From: Streptomyces tropicalis | GTDB lineage: Bacteria > Actinomycetota > Actinomycetes > Streptomycetales > Streptomycetaceae | Length of the DNA: 64,000 nucleotides | Direction of reading: 5' to 3' | Assembly: GCF_029269835.1 (NCBI RefSeq) | Contig: NZ_JARJBB010000005.1 | Location: 372,001 to 436,000 of the forward strand | Part shown: piece after piece, positions 1-8,877 of the stretch | Layout of the letters: each line of letters starts with the position of its first letter | Position numbering within the stretch: position 1 is the stretch's first letter | The notes under the pieces: model-generated | Seen by the model: the letters and a program-made list of their open reading frames with translations, nothing else | Told to the model about the DNA's origin: nothing | Databases searched by the model: none | Made by a program: the position numbers and the translations under genes

Positions 1-451
1 CCTTGCGCACCGCCTCGGGGTCGGCGTGCGCCACGACCTGCGTGGTGCCGCGCGCCAGCCGGCAGCCGTCGATGAGGGACGCGTGGTTGCCCGCGTCGGA
101 GACGATCAGCGAGCCGTGCGGGGCGAGCGCGGTGACCGCCGCCAGGTTGGCCGCGTAGCCGGAGGAGAAGACCAGCGCGGCCTCGAAACCGCAGAAGGCG
201 GCCAGTTCCGTCTCCAGCTCCGTGTGCAGCTCGGTGGTGCCGGTGACCAGGCGGGAGCCGGTGGCGCCGCCGCCCCAGACGCGGGCCGCGTCCGCCGCGG
301 CCCCGGTGACCGCGGGATGCCGGGCGAGCCCGAGGTAGTCGTTGCCGGCGAGGTCCAGGAGGGGCGAGTCGGCCGGGCGGGGGCGCAGGGTCCGGACGAG
401 TCCGGCACGGCGACGCGCCCGGGCCTGCTCGTCGATCCAGCCGAACGCCAT
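1..451 (-). CDS. bioF: 8-amino-7-oxononanoate synthase, 5' part only
   Basis: PLP enzyme that joins pimeloyl-ACP (or -CoA) and alanine, the first committed step of the biotin ring pathway. Only the first 150 codons lie in the window; the rest is beyond the left edge. The ATG reads [14 protein letters not shown], a usual actinobacterial BioF start, and GGAGGAG sits 4 nt upstream. Further in I read NDYLGL, then [13 protein letters not shown] and the segment around [10 protein letters not shown], all typical of the alpha-oxoamine synthase family. It is divergent from bioB across a 148 bp gap that probably holds both promoters. Family assignment is confident; integrity of the 3' part cannot be judged. 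Confidence 0.93.
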   Translation of the reverse strand, partial: MAFGWIDEQARARRRAGLVRTLRPRPADSPLLDLAGNDYLGLARHPAVTGAAADAARVWGGGATGSRLVTGTTELHTELETELAAFCGFEAALVFSSGYAANLAAVTALAPHGSLIVSDAGNHASLIDGCRLARGTTQVVAHADPEAVRK

Positions 452-485
452 GGCTCCTCCGGGGGCTTTTGTAGGCAGTGCACAG

Positions 486-530
486 ACCCTAGCCGCAGGG
501 TGTCCGGCGCATGGTGTGGCAATACCCACA
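486..530. promoter_or_regulatory. bioF/bioB divergent control region with a TGTGG-N6-CCACA palindrome
   Basis: Within the 148 bp between the two starts there is a perfect 5+5 inverted repeat, TGTGG and CCACA separated by 6 nt, at 515-530. On the minus strand a -10-like TAGGGT lies at 491-486, about 35 nt before the bioF ATG. A biotin-responsive repressor (BirA or BioQ type) would be expected to act here, but the palindrome does not match a consensus I can recall, so this is only a candidate operator. Confidence 0.3.
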
Positions 531-599
531 CGTCGAACCGTCTCTGTTGTGCAAACTCTCCTTGGCCCCGGGCGGCCCCGTAGGACAGGATCGGATCTC

Positions 600-1817
600 A
601 TGGACCTGCTGAACACGCTGGTGGACAAGGGGCTTCGGCGCGAGCTGCCGACCCGCGAGGAAGCTCTGGCCGTGCTGGCCACCTCCGACGACGACCTTCT
701 CGACGTGGTCGCCGCGGCCGGAAAGGTGCGCCGTCACTGGTTCGGCCGACGGGTGAAACTCAACTACCTCGTCAACCTCAAGTCGGGCCTGTGCCCCGAG
801 GACTGCTCCTACTGCTCCCAGCGGCTGGGATCCAAGGCCGAGATCCTGAAGTACACCTGGCTGAAGCCCGAGGACGCCTCCAGGGCCGCGGCCGCGGGGC
901 TGGCCGGCGGTGCCAAGCGGGTCTGCCTGGTGGCCAGCGGCCGCGGGCCGACGGACCGGGACGTGGACCGGGTCTCCCGGACCATCAAGGCCATCAAGGA
1001 CGAGAACGAGGGCGTCGAGGTGTGCGCCTGTCTGGGCCTGCTCTCCGACGGCCAGGCCGAGCGGCTGCGCGACGCGGGGGCCGACGCCTACAACCACAAC
1101 CTCAACACCTCCGAGTCGACGTACGGCGACATCACCACCACCCACACGTACGCCGACCGGGTGGACACGGTGCAGAAGGCGCACGCCGCCGGGCTGTCCG
1201 CCTGCTCGGGCCTGATCGCCGGCATGGGCGAGAGCGACGAGGACCTGGTGGACGTGGTCTTCTCGCTGCGCGAGCTGGACCCCGACTCCGTGCCGGTGAA
1301 CTTCCTGATCCCCTTCGAGGGCACCCCGCTGGCGAAGGAGTGGCACCTCACCCCGCAGCGGTGCCTGCGCATCCTGGCCATGACCCGGTTCGTCTGCCCG
1401 GACGTCGAGGTGCGCATCGCGGGCGGCCGCGAGGTGCACCTGCGCTCCATGCAGCCGCTCGCCCTGCACCTGGCCAACTCCATCTTCCTCGGCGACTACC
1501 TGACCAGCGAGGGCCAGGCGGGCAAGGCCGACCTGGACATGATCGCGGACGCGGGCTTCGAGGTGGAGGGCGCCGACCGGGTGACGCTGCCCGAGCACCG
1601 GGCGGCCCGCGACTGCGGGTCCCACCCGAGCGCCGGCTGCGGGTCCGCCGGGGACACCGGCTGCGGCGGGCACGACGCGGGCGGCTGCGGTTCCCACGAG
1701 GGCGGCGGCATCTGCGGCTCCGCACCGGCGCCGGCGCCGGCCGCCGACGAGCCCCGCCCGGACCTGGTCGCCGTGCGCCGCCGGGGTGCCGGAACGGACC
1801 TCGCACCCAATGCCTGA
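600..1817 (+). CDS. bioB: Biotin synthase with a Cys/His-rich C-terminal tail
   Basis: Radical SAM enzyme that inserts sulfur into dethiobiotin. The CxxxCxxC motif is CPEDCSYC (Cys65, Cys69, Cys72), binding the 4Fe-4S cluster that cleaves SAM. Later blocks [19 protein letters not shown] and the conserved Arg in VRIAGGRE, near the second cluster site, are all present. The ATG at 600 gives [10 protein letters not shown] and follows a weak AGGA-containing leader. The protein is 405 aa, longer than the usual 320-350, because residues 339-372 form a Gly/Cys/His-rich segment with five Cys and three His, then an Ala/Pro linker. The stop overlaps the bioA start by 8 bp, so the two are translationally coupled. 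Confidence 0.96.
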   Translation: MDLLNTLVDKGLRRELPTREEALAVLATSDDDLLDVVAAAGKVRRHWFGRRVKLNYLVNLKSGLCPEDCSYCSQRLGSKAEILKYTWLKPEDASRAAAAGLAGGAKRVCLVASGRGPTDRDVDRVSRTIKAIKDENEGVEVCACLGLLSDGQAERLRDAGADAYNHNLNTSESTYGDITTTHTYADRVDTVQKAHAAGLSACSGLIAGMGESDEDLVDVVFSLRELDPDSVPVNFLIPFEGTPLAKEWHLTPQRCLRILAMTRFVCPDVEVRIAGGREVHLRSMQPLALHLANSIFLGDYLTSEGQAGKADLDMIADAGFEVEGADRVTLPEHRAARDCGSHPSAGCGSAGDTGCGGHDAGGCGSHEGGGICGSAPAPAPAADEPRPDLVAVRRRGAGTDLAPNA

Positions 1818-3099
1818 TCCGTCCCCCCGGAGCGTGCCGGAGCTGCTGGAGCTCGACCGGCGGCACGTGTGGCATCCGTACGGCCCGATGCCCGGCCGGC
1901 AGGAACCGCTCGTCGTGGAGTCGGCGAGCGGGGTCCGGCTCCGGCTCGCCGACGGCTCGGGCGAGCTGGTCGACGGCATGGCCTCGTGGTGGTCGGCGAT
2001 CCACGGCTACAACCACCCGGTGCTCAACGAGGCGGCGCACGCGCAGCTGGCGCGCATGAGCCATGTGATGTTCGGCGGGCTCACCCATGAGCCCGCCGTC
2101 CGCCTCGCGAAGCTCCTTGTCGACATGTCGCCCGAGGGGCTGGAGCATGTGTTCCTCGCCGACTCCGGCTCGGTGTCGGTCGAGGTCGCGGTCAAGATGT
2201 GCCTGCAGTACTGGCGTTCGCTCGGCCGTCCGGAGAAGCGGCGCCTGCTGACCTGGCGCGGCGGCTACCACGGGGACACCTGGCAGCCGATGTCCGTGTG
2301 CGACCCCGAGGGCGGGATGCACGACCTGTGGACCGGGGTCCTGCCCCGCCAGGTGTTCGCGGACGCGCCCCCCGCCGGGTACGAGGAGGCGTACGCGGCG
2401 CGTCTGCACGACCTGGTCGGGCGGCACGCCCACGAGCTGGCCGCAGTGATCGTCGAGCCGGTGGTCCAGGGCGCGGGCGGCATGCGCTTCCACTCCCCCG
2501 CGTACCTGCGGGTGCTGCGCGAGGCGTGCGACGCGCACGACGTGCTGCTAGTGTTCGACGAGATCGCGACCGGGTTCGGGCGCACCGGCACGCTCTTCGC
2601 GGCCGAGCACGCGGCCGTGACCCCGGACGTGATGTGCGTGGGCAAGGCGCTGACCGGCGGCTACCTGACGATGGCGGCGACGCTGTGCACCGGCCGGGTC
2701 GCCGACGGGATCTCCCGCGGCGAGGTGCCGGTGCTGGCGCACGGCCCCACCTTCATGGGCAATCCGCTGGCGGCGGCCGTGGCCTGCGCCTCGGTCGAGC
2801 TGCTCCTCGGCCAGGACTGGCGGGCCGAGGTCGAGCGCATCGAGGCGGGGCTGCGGGCCGGGCTGGCCCCGGCGGCGGACCTGGAGGGCGTCGCGGACGT
2901 GCGTGTCCTCGGCGCCGTCGGCGTGGTCCAGCTCGACCATCCCGTCGATCTGGCAGCGGCGACCCGCGCCGCCGTGCGCGAGGGCGTGTGGCTGCGGCCG
3001 TTCCGGGACCTGATCTACACGATGCCGCCGTACGTCACGGGTGACGCGGACGTGGCACGGATCGCCCGCGCGGTGTGCGCGGCGGCGCGGGAGGGCTGA
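1810..3099 (+). CDS. bioA: Adenosylmethionine-8-amino-7-oxononanoate aminotransferase
   Basis: Class III PLP aminotransferase that converts KAPA to DAPA using SAM as amino donor. The 429 aa protein has the BioA hallmarks WHPYGPM near the start, [11 protein letters not shown], the [13 protein letters not shown] block, [12 protein letters not shown] and the PLP-lysine segment [10 protein letters not shown]. The ATG at 1810 overlaps the bioB stop (ATGCCTGA). A start 8 codons upstream is possible but lies inside bioB and is not conserved-looking. One base separates its stop from bioD, so bioB-A-D form one transcription unit. Confidence 0.96.
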   Translation: MPDPSPRSVPELLELDRRHVWHPYGPMPGRQEPLVVESASGVRLRLADGSGELVDGMASWWSAIHGYNHPVLNEAAHAQLARMSHVMFGGLTHEPAVRLAKLLVDMSPEGLEHVFLADSGSVSVEVAVKMCLQYWRSLGRPEKRRLLTWRGGYHGDTWQPMSVCDPEGGMHDLWTGVLPRQVFADAPPAGYEEAYAARLHDLVGRHAHELAAVIVEPVVQGAGGMRFHSPAYLRVLREACDAHDVLLVFDEIATGFGRTGTLFAAEHAAVTPDVMCVGKALTGGYLTMAATLCTGRVADGISRGEVPVLAHGPTFMGNPLAAAVACASVELLLGQDWRAEVERIEAGLRAGLAPAADLEGVADVRVLGAVGVVQLDHPVDLAAATRAAVREGVWLRPFRDLIYTMPPYVTGDADVARIARAVCAAAREG

Positions 3100-3100
3100 C

Positions 3101-3841
3101 ATGCCGGTACTGATCATCACGGGCACCGGCACGGAGGTCGGCAAGACGGTCGCGACTGCGGCGGTGGCCGCGGCGGCCGCGGCCGCCGGACGGTCGGTGG
3201 CCGTGCTCAAGCCCGCGCAGACGGGCGTCGGACCCGCCGAGCGCGGGGACGCCGACGAGGTGGCACGGCTCGCCGGGCCGGTGACGGCGCAGGAACTCGC
3301 CCGATTCCCGGAGCCGTTGGCCCCGGCGACCGCGGCGCTGCGGGCCGGGATGGCGCCGGTGCGTCCGCAGGACGTGGCCGACGCCGCCGCCAAGCTGGCC
3401 ACCGAGCACGACCTGGTGCTGGTCGAGGGGGCGGGCGGTCTGCTGGTCCGCCTCGACGCGGCGGGCGGGACCCTCGCGGAGGCGGCCCGGCTGCTGCGTG
3501 CCCCGGTCCTGGTCGTGGCGTCGGCCGGTCTGGGCACGCTGAACACGACGGAGCTGACGGCGCGTGAACTGCGCTCCCGGGAACTCGACCTGCTGGGCGT
3601 CGTGATCGGCAGCTGGCCCCGGGAGGCCGATCTCGCCTCCCGCTGCAACCTGGCCGACCTGCCCGCGGTCGCCGGGGCACCGCTGCTCGGGGCGCTCCCG
3701 GAGGGCGCCGGGGCGCTCGCGCCCGACGCGTTCCGCGCCGCGGCCCCGACCTGGCTGGCTCCGCGGCTGCACGGCGACTGGGACGCGGAGTCCTTCACGA
3801 CCCGCGAGGCACCGGCTCCGTTCGCGGAGGGCCGGGGATGA
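3101..3841 (+). CDS. bioD: Dethiobiotin synthetase
   Basis: ATP-dependent carboxylase that closes the ureido ring of dethiobiotin from DAPA and CO2. The P-loop is GTGTEVGKT at residues 6-14; KPAQTG and the VEGAGGLLVRL block follow, as in BioD. Length 246 aa is slightly above the 220-240 norm. The ATG at 3101 is one base after the bioA stop and is the only start preserving the short beta strand before the P-loop. It is the last gene of the bio operon; a stem-loop follows 25 bp later. Confidence 0.95.
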   Translation: MPVLIITGTGTEVGKTVATAAVAAAAAAAGRSVAVLKPAQTGVGPAERGDADEVARLAGPVTAQELARFPEPLAPATAALRAGMAPVRPQDVADAAAKLATEHDLVLVEGAGGLLVRLDAAGGTLAEAARLLRAPVLVVASAGLGTLNTTELTARELRSRELDLLGVVIGSWPREADLASRCNLADLPAVAGAPLLGALPEGAGALAPDAFRAAAPTWLAPRLHGDWDAESFTTREAPAPFAEGRG

Positions 3842-3866
3842 CACCGGTCCGGACCGGCGCGCGCCT

Positions 3867-3893
3867 GGTGCGCCGGGCACCGCACGGCGCACC
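3867..3893. terminator. Stem-loop between bioD and the convergent toxin gene
   Basis: Perfect 8-bp inverted repeat GGTGCGCC / GGCGCACC with an 11-nt loop, located between the bioD stop and the stop of the convergent toxin gene. There is no U-tract, as is normal for Streptomyces terminators. Position and symmetry suit a bidirectional terminator. Confidence 0.5.
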
Positions 3894-3956
3894 GGGCGGC
3901 ACCGTCGCGGACCCGGCCGGTGTGCCGGGCCGGACGGTGTCACCGGTGGTGCCCGA

Positions 3957-4331
3957 TCACCGGCTCCACTGGCGCAGTTCCTCCGCGATGTCGTCCAGCG
4001 ACGCCTCGCCGCTCTTGACCAGCCGCGCCAGTTCGCGCACCTGCTCGGGCGAGGTCACCACCTTCAGCCCGCTGGCGACCAGGTAGGCGTAGGCGACGGC
4101 GGAGGCGAACAGCGCGTTGGACCGCTCCAGCGCGGGGACGTGCAGCAGGAGTTGGAGCAGGGCGGCGGCCCGCGCCTGCGGGGAGTCGTAGACGGGCACG
4201 TCGAATATCTCCGCCTGGTGCCGCGCGACGGCGGCGACCAGGGCCCCCCAGTCGGTGACCTGCGGGTCTCCCGGGGTCATCCGTTCGGCGAGCATGAGCA
4301 GCCAGGCGAGATCGATCCTGAGGTCGTCCAA
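3957..4331 (-). CDS. Doc/Fic-like toxin component with a degenerate active-site motif
   Basis: Short (124 aa) all-helical protein that resembles the Doc toxin subfamily of Fic proteins, which modify elongation factor EF-Tu. The C-terminal run GLKVVTSPEQ then ELARLVKSGEASLDDIAEEL fits the end of Doc. By hand alignment the catalytic motif HxFx(D/A)NKR falls on PALERSNAL (residues 66-74): the His, Asp, Lys and Arg are replaced and only Asn72 is kept. It starts with TTG at 4331, 3 nt after the antitoxin stop, so the pair is co-translated. I infer a toxin/antitoxin module; whether this toxin is an active kinase is doubtful. Confidence 0.7.
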   Translation of the reverse strand: MDDLRIDLAWLLMLAERMTPGDPQVTDWGALVAAVARHQAEIFDVPVYDSPQARAAALLQLLLHVPALERSNALFASAVAYAYLVASGLKVVTSPEQVRELARLVKSGEASLDDIAEELRQWSR

Positions 4332-4334
4332 CGG

Positions 4335-4586
4335 TCAGCGACGGCCTTCGCCCCGGCCGTGCCGGTGGCCCTCGCGGTCTCCGCCGAACTCCTCGGCGAA
4401 GACGGCCTCGTACTGCTTCATGAAGTCGGCGGCGGCCTCCACGAAGGTGTGGCCTACCTCGCCGGCGTCCTGGCGCACCAGTTCCTCGATGTAGCGGTTG
4501 ACGCTCATCCCGCGGGCCAGGGCGCGTTCACGGGCGGCGCGGGCGGTGCCCTCGTCCACCCGCACGTTCAGCTGGGTCTTCGCCAT
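4335..4586 (-). CDS. Ribbon-helix-helix antitoxin
   Basis: 83 aa. The first 45 residues (KTQLNVRVDEGTARAARERA then GMSVNRYIEELV) form a MetJ/Arc ribbon-helix-helix DNA-binding fold. Residues about 50-70, FVEAAADFMKQYEAVFAEEF, look like the amphipathic helix with which Phd-type antitoxins cover Doc toxins. It precedes the toxin gene by 3 nt, the usual antitoxin-first order, and likely represses its own promoter just upstream (4587-4700). The C-terminal end is Arg/His/Gly-rich and probably disordered. Confidence 0.75.
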   Translation of the reverse strand: MAKTQLNVRVDEGTARAARERALARGMSVNRYIEELVRQDAGEVGHTFVEAAADFMKQYEAVFAEEFGGDREGHRHGRGEGRR

Positions 4587-4761
4587 GCCTTCGAAGCTAG
4601 CGCCGGACCGCTATCACAGGCAAGGCCCGGTGCAGGGCACACGTCCGGCGGCCCGCCGCCCGGCCGCGCGCGGGATACCGGATGTGGGCCCGGTCACACT
4701 AGGCTCGGCCGGGGGCGGAGCGGGACGGACGCCGGCCCGCGCGACGACGGAGGAGGACGCC

Positions 4762-5664
4762 GTGCCCACACCTGCTGCGGCGCCGGGCGCGGTGCCGGCC
4801 GAGCGGGCCGCGGCCCGTGCCCGTGGCCTGACCAAGGCCTACGGCACGGGCGAGACCACCGTGCTCGCGCTGGACGCGGTGGACGTGGACATCGCCCGCG
4901 GCCGGTTCACCGCCGTCATGGGCCCCTCCGGGTCGGGCAAGTCGACGCTGATGCACTGCCTGGCCGGCCTCGACACCGTCTCCGCGGGCCGGGTGTGGCT
5001 CGGCGGCACCGAGATCACCGGGCTGAGGGACCGGGAGCTGACGCGGCTGCGCCGGGACCGGGTCGGCTTCATGTTCCAGTCGTTCAACCTCGTCCCGACG
5101 CTCGACGCGCTGGAGAACATCACCCTGCCCCTGGACATCGCGGGCCGCCGCCCCGACCGGGACTGGCTGGACCGGGTGATCGACGCGCTGGGCCTGCGGG
5201 ACCGGCTGAAGCACCGGCCGGCCCAGCTCTCCGGCGGCCAGCAGCAGCGCGTCGCCTGCGCGCGGGCGCTCGCCTCGCGCCCCGAGCTGATCTTCGCGGA
5301 CGAACCGACGGGCAACCTCGACTCGCGGGCCGGCCTGGAGGTGCTCGGATTCCTGCGCGACGCCGTGGACCGGCTCGGGCAGACGGTCGTGATGGTCACC
5401 CACGACCCGGGTGCCGCCGCCCACTCCGACCTGGTGCTCTTCCTGGCGGACGGGCGGATCGTGGACGGGATGGAGCATCCCACGGCGGAATCCGTGCTGG
5501 AGCGGATGAAGCGGTTCGACGCGATCCGGGGCGCGTACGAGGGCGACGGGAGCGCGGGTGCCGCCGCGGCCGCCGGGGACACCGCCCGCGCCGCCGCCCT
5601 GCCCGCCGAGCGGGACCCCGCCACCTCCGCCGACGGGACCGGCGGCGCCACCGAAGAGGTCTGA
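4762..5664 (+). CDS. ABC transporter ATP-binding protein, MacB/LolD type
   Basis: 300 aa ATPase with Walker [11 protein letters not shown]-loop in [12 protein letters not shown], signature LSGGQQQRV, and Walker [12 protein letters not shown] followed by the H-loop THD. The [10 protein letters not shown] form and the pairing with an FtsX-type permease place it in the MacB/LolD/FtsE group, which drives extracytoplasmic conformational work rather than classical solute import. The GTG at 4762 follows GGAGGA by 6 nt. A 45-residue Ala-rich tail after residue 255 is probably flexible. The stop is 3 nt before the permease start. Confidence 0.93.
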   Translation: MPTPAAAPGAVPAERAAARARGLTKAYGTGETTVLALDAVDVDIARGRFTAVMGPSGSGKSTLMHCLAGLDTVSAGRVWLGGTEITGLRDRELTRLRRDRVGFMFQSFNLVPTLDALENITLPLDIAGRRPDRDWLDRVIDALGLRDRLKHRPAQLSGGQQQRVACARALASRPELIFADEPTGNLDSRAGLEVLGFLRDAVDRLGQTVVMVTHDPGAAAHSDLVLFLADGRIVDGMEHPTAESVLERMKRFDAIRGAYEGDGSAGAAAAAGDTARAAALPAERDPATSADGTGGATEEV

Positions 5665-5667
5665 CCC

Positions 5668-8235
5668 GTGCTCAGGGCCACGCTCCGCGGGTTCCTCGCC
5701 CACAAGGGGCGGCTGCTGCTGTCGGCTCTCGCCGTCGTGCTGTCCGTCGCCTTCGTCGCGGGCAGCCTGATCTTCTCCGACACGGTCTCCCGCACCTTCG
5801 ACCGGCTCTTCGCCGCGACCTCCGCCGACGTCACGGTGGAGCCGCGGCAGGACCTGACGTCGGCGGTGCCCACCGGCGTCGTGCAGACCGTGCCCGCCGA
5901 CCTGGCCCGGCGGCTCGAAGGCCTCGGCGGAGTCGCCGCGGCCCATGTGGACGTGGCGGTCCGCGATGCCGTCGTGGTCGACGCCGCCGGCACTCCGGTG
6001 GGCCCGACCACCGGTGCCCCGACCATCGCGTCCAACTGGGAGCCCACCCGGCGCAGTCCGGTACGGCTGACCTCCGGCCGCGCCCCCCACGGCGGCGGCG
6101 AGGCGCTGCTGGACGCCGACACGGCGCGGTACCGGGGGGTGCGGATCGGCGACGTGCTCACCGTGCAGGCGCAGCCGGGCAGCTTCCGGGTGCGGGTGAC
6201 CGGCATCGCCACCTTCACCACGACCAACCCGGGCTCGGCCCGTCTGTTCCTCGACACCCCGACCGCGCAGCGCAGGCTCCTCGGCTCCACCGGCCGGGCG
6301 ACCGGCATCTCGGTGGACGCGGCACGGGGCACGAGCGACACCGCACTGCGGGGCAGGGTCGAGGCGGCCCTCGGACCCGGCCGGTACGACGTGCGCACCG
6401 CCGCCGAGCACGCGAAGTCCGCCGCGGCCGACCTCGGGGGGTTCCTGAAGGTGATCAAGTACGTGATGCTCGGCTTCGCCGGGATCGCGGTGCTGGTCGG
6501 CGTGTTCCTGATCGTCAACACCTTCTCGATGCTGATCGCCCAGCGCACGCGGGAGCTGGGCCTGCTGCGCGCCCTGGGGGCCGACCGGCGGCAGGTGCGC
6601 CGCTCGGTGCTCACCGAGGCGGCGCTGCTGGGCCTGGCCGGCGCGACGCTGGGCCTGGCGGCCGGCGTCGGCCTGGCGGCCGGGCTGATCCGGCTGCTGA
6701 GCGCCTTCGGGATGAACCTGCGGACCACCGACACGGTGGTCGCCTGGTCGACCCCGGTCGCCGCGTACGCCGTCGGGGTCGGCGTCACCTTCGTGGCGGC
6801 CTTCCTGCCCGCGCGGCGCGCGGCGGCGGTGTCCCCGATGGCCGCGCTGGCGGACGCGGAGGTCGCCGGCGTGGGGCGGCCGCTGCGGGTGCGCGCGGCG
6901 GCGGGTGCGGCTCTGGGGGCGGCCGGTGCGGCGGCGCTGGCGGGCTGCGCCGCGTCCGGGCGCGCGGCGACCGCCGCGTCGCTGCTCGGGGCCGGTGTCG
7001 TGCTCACCCTGGTGGCGACCGTGGTCGCCGGGCCGCTGCTGGTGCGGCCGCTGATCCGGGTGCTCGGCGGGGCGTTCCCGGCACTGTTCGGCGCGGTGGG
7101 ACGGATGAGCCGGCGCAACGCGCTGCGCAACCCGCGCCGTACGGGCGCCACGGCGGCGGCCCTGATGGTGGGTCTGGCGCTGGTGGCGGGCATGTCGGTG
7201 GCCGGCTCCTCGATGAACCGGTCCTTCGACCGCCGCATCGACCGGACGCTCGGTGCGGACTTCATCGTGCAGAACCGCAATTTCCTGCCGTTCCCGGCGG
7301 AGGTCACCGCCCGGGTGCGCGGCACGCCGGGTGCCGGGGTGGTGGTGCGGCAGCGGTTCGCGGCGGTGGCGGTGGCACTGCCGGACGGCCGGCGGGTGGA
7401 GACGACCGCCTCGGCGTACGACCCGCGTCTCGACGACGTCGCCCACCTCACCTACGCGTCCGGCGGCACCGGGGCCGCGCTGGCCGCCGGGCACGTCGCC
7501 ATGGACGCCGGCTTCGCGCGCGGGCACGGGGTGCGGCCGGGCAGTGTGCTGCCCTTCGAGTTCCAGGGCGGCCGGCGGGCGCGGCTGACCGTGGGGGCCC
7601 TGACCGACCAGGGCGACACCGAGGCGTTCGGTGTGCAGGGCGGGCTCTTCCTCGGCCTCGGCACGCTGGAGCGGTACGTGCCGGGCACGCCGGACGCGGC
7701 GGTGTACGTGAACGCGGCCCCGGGCACGGCCCCCGCCCTGCTGCGGTCCCGTCTGGAGCGCGCCCTCGCCCCGTACCCGCAGGTGCAGGTCCGCGACCAG
7801 GCCGACTACAAGAAGCTCGTCCACGACCAGATCGCCGTGCTGCTGTACCTGGTGTACGCGCTGGTCGGCCTGGCGATCGTCATCGCGGTGCTGGGTGTGG
7901 TCAACACGCTGGCGCTGTCGGTGGTGGAGCGGACGCGTGAGATCGGGCTGCTCCGGGCCATCGGGCTGTCGCGGCGCCAGCTGCGGCGGATGATCAGGCT
8001 GGAGTCGGTGGTGATCGCGGTGTTCGGAGCGGTGCTCGGTCTGGCCCTGGGACTGGTGTGGGGCCTGTGCCTGCAACGGGTGCTGGCGCTGCAGGGCATG
8101 ACGGCACTGGCGATCCCGTGGGGCACCATCGCGACGGTCGTGATCGGCTCCGCGGTGGTGGGCGTCGTCGCGGCCGTGCTTCCGGCGCTGCGGGCGTCCC
8201 GGATGAACGTGCTCACGGCCATCGCGCACGAGTGA
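5668..8235 (+). CDS. ABC transporter permease, FtsX/MacB family with two FtsX domains
   Basis: 855 aa. The N-terminal membrane segment ([20 protein letters not shown]) is followed by a large extracytoplasmic MacB-like domain, three membrane helices around residues 270-390 with the [14 protein letters not shown] coupling motif, a second periplasmic-type domain, and a final three-helix set with [18 protein letters not shown]. Two copies of the FtsX domain in one chain are usual for the actinobacterial branch, which works as a single-subunit permease. GTG start 3 nt after the ATPase gene. The substrate is unknown; lipoprotein, peptide or cell-wall roles are all possible. Confidence 0.92.
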   Translation: MLRATLRGFLAHKGRLLLSALAVVLSVAFVAGSLIFSDTVSRTFDRLFAATSADVTVEPRQDLTSAVPTGVVQTVPADLARRLEGLGGVAAAHVDVAVRDAVVVDAAGTPVGPTTGAPTIASNWEPTRRSPVRLTSGRAPHGGGEALLDADTARYRGVRIGDVLTVQAQPGSFRVRVTGIATFTTTNPGSARLFLDTPTAQRRLLGSTGRATGISVDAARGTSDTALRGRVEAALGPGRYDVRTAAEHAKSAAADLGGFLKVIKYVMLGFAGIAVLVGVFLIVNTFSMLIAQRTRELGLLRALGADRRQVRRSVLTEAALLGLAGATLGLAAGVGLAAGLIRLLSAFGMNLRTTDTVVAWSTPVAAYAVGVGVTFVAAFLPARRAAAVSPMAALADAEVAGVGRPLRVRAAAGAALGAAGAAALAGCAASGRAATAASLLGAGVVLTLVATVVAGPLLVRPLIRVLGGAFPALFGAVGRMSRRNALRNPRRTGATAAALMVGLALVAGMSVAGSSMNRSFDRRIDRTLGADFIVQNRNFLPFPAEVTARVRGTPGAGVVVRQRFAAVAVALPDGRRVETTASAYDPRLDDVAHLTYASGGTGAALAAGHVAMDAGFARGHGVRPGSVLPFEFQGGRRARLTVGALTDQGDTEAFGVQGGLFLGLGTLERYVPGTPDAAVYVNAAPGTAPALLRSRLERALAPYPQVQVRDQADYKKLVHDQIAVLLYLVYALVGLAIVIAVLGVVNTLALSVVERTREIGLLRAIGLSRRQLRRMIRLESVVIAVFGAVLGLALGLVWGLCLQRVLALQGMTALAIPWGTIATVVIGSAVVGVVAAVLPALRASRMNVLTAIAHE

Positions 8236-8301
8236 GGCCCGGTGCCGGTCCACATGGTGGAAAGACGCTCCCGCGCGGGCCCGGCGTGGTGGGATCGCCG
8301 C

Positions 8302-8727
8302 ATGAGTGATCTGCGCATACGCGCCGCGTGCGGTGACGATCTCGACGCGGTGCTGGTGTTCTGGGCGACGGCGGCGGAGGGCACCAGCATCAGTGACGAC
8401 CGGGCGGGGGTGGCGCGCCTGGTCGACCGCGACCCCGGGGCGCTGCTGCTCGCGGAGCAGGGTGGGGAGCTGGTGGGGACGGTGATCGCGGGCTTCGACG
8501 GATGGCGCTGCCACCTGTACCGGCTGGCGGTGCGTCCGGACCACCGCCGTCGTGGTGTCGCCTCCGCGCTGCTGGCCGCCGCCGAGGAGCGGTTCGTCCG
8601 GCTCGGCGGGCGCCGCGGCGACGCGATGGTGCTCGTCCGCAACGCGATGGCGCACCGCGCCTGGCGGGCCGCCGGCTACGCCCCCGAGGAGCACTGGCGC
8701 CGCTGGGTGAAGCCCCTGCGGGGCTGA
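8302..8727 (+). CDS. GNAT family N-acetyltransferase
   Basis: 141 aa acetyl-CoA-dependent acetyltransferase. The core motif A reads YRLAVRPDHRRRGVASALLAAAEE, with the R/QxxGxG/A pyrophosphate loop as RRRGVA, and the C-terminal segment AHRAWRAAGYAPEE is typical of the family. The ATG at 8302 (MSDLRIRAA) starts directly at the first beta strand and has GGTGGGA upstream. It follows the ABC genes on the same strand but after a 66 bp gap, so it may be separately expressed. Substrate unknown. Confidence 0.88.
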   Translation: MSDLRIRAACGDDLDAVLVFWATAAEGTSISDDRAGVARLVDRDPGALLLAEQGGELVGTVIAGFDGWRCHLYRLAVRPDHRRRGVASALLAAAEERFVRLGGRRGDAMVLVRNAMAHRAWRAAGYAPEEHWRRWVKPLRG

Positions 8728-8877
8728 CCCATCCGCTTACTTTGCCCGTCCTTTACCCTTGAGGGACATCAGGTCCTTCATGAAAGGTTGTGAGCGTCCG
8801 CCGATGGGCGAGCCTTCCTGTGACCGACACCGCGCGATCCGCCCCGTCCTCCCGGACCATGGGTGGGGGGTGACCCG

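Noticed and set aside
342..1979. Long open frames on both strands over bioB that extend upstream and antisense
   Set aside because: They are by-products of G+C-biased codons; only the frame starting at 600 contains BioB motifs.
4140..8694. Very long open frames through the ABC transporter region in alternative frames
   Set aside because: Composition is Arg/Pro/Gly-rich and no conserved motif is present; they shadow the ATPase and permease genes.
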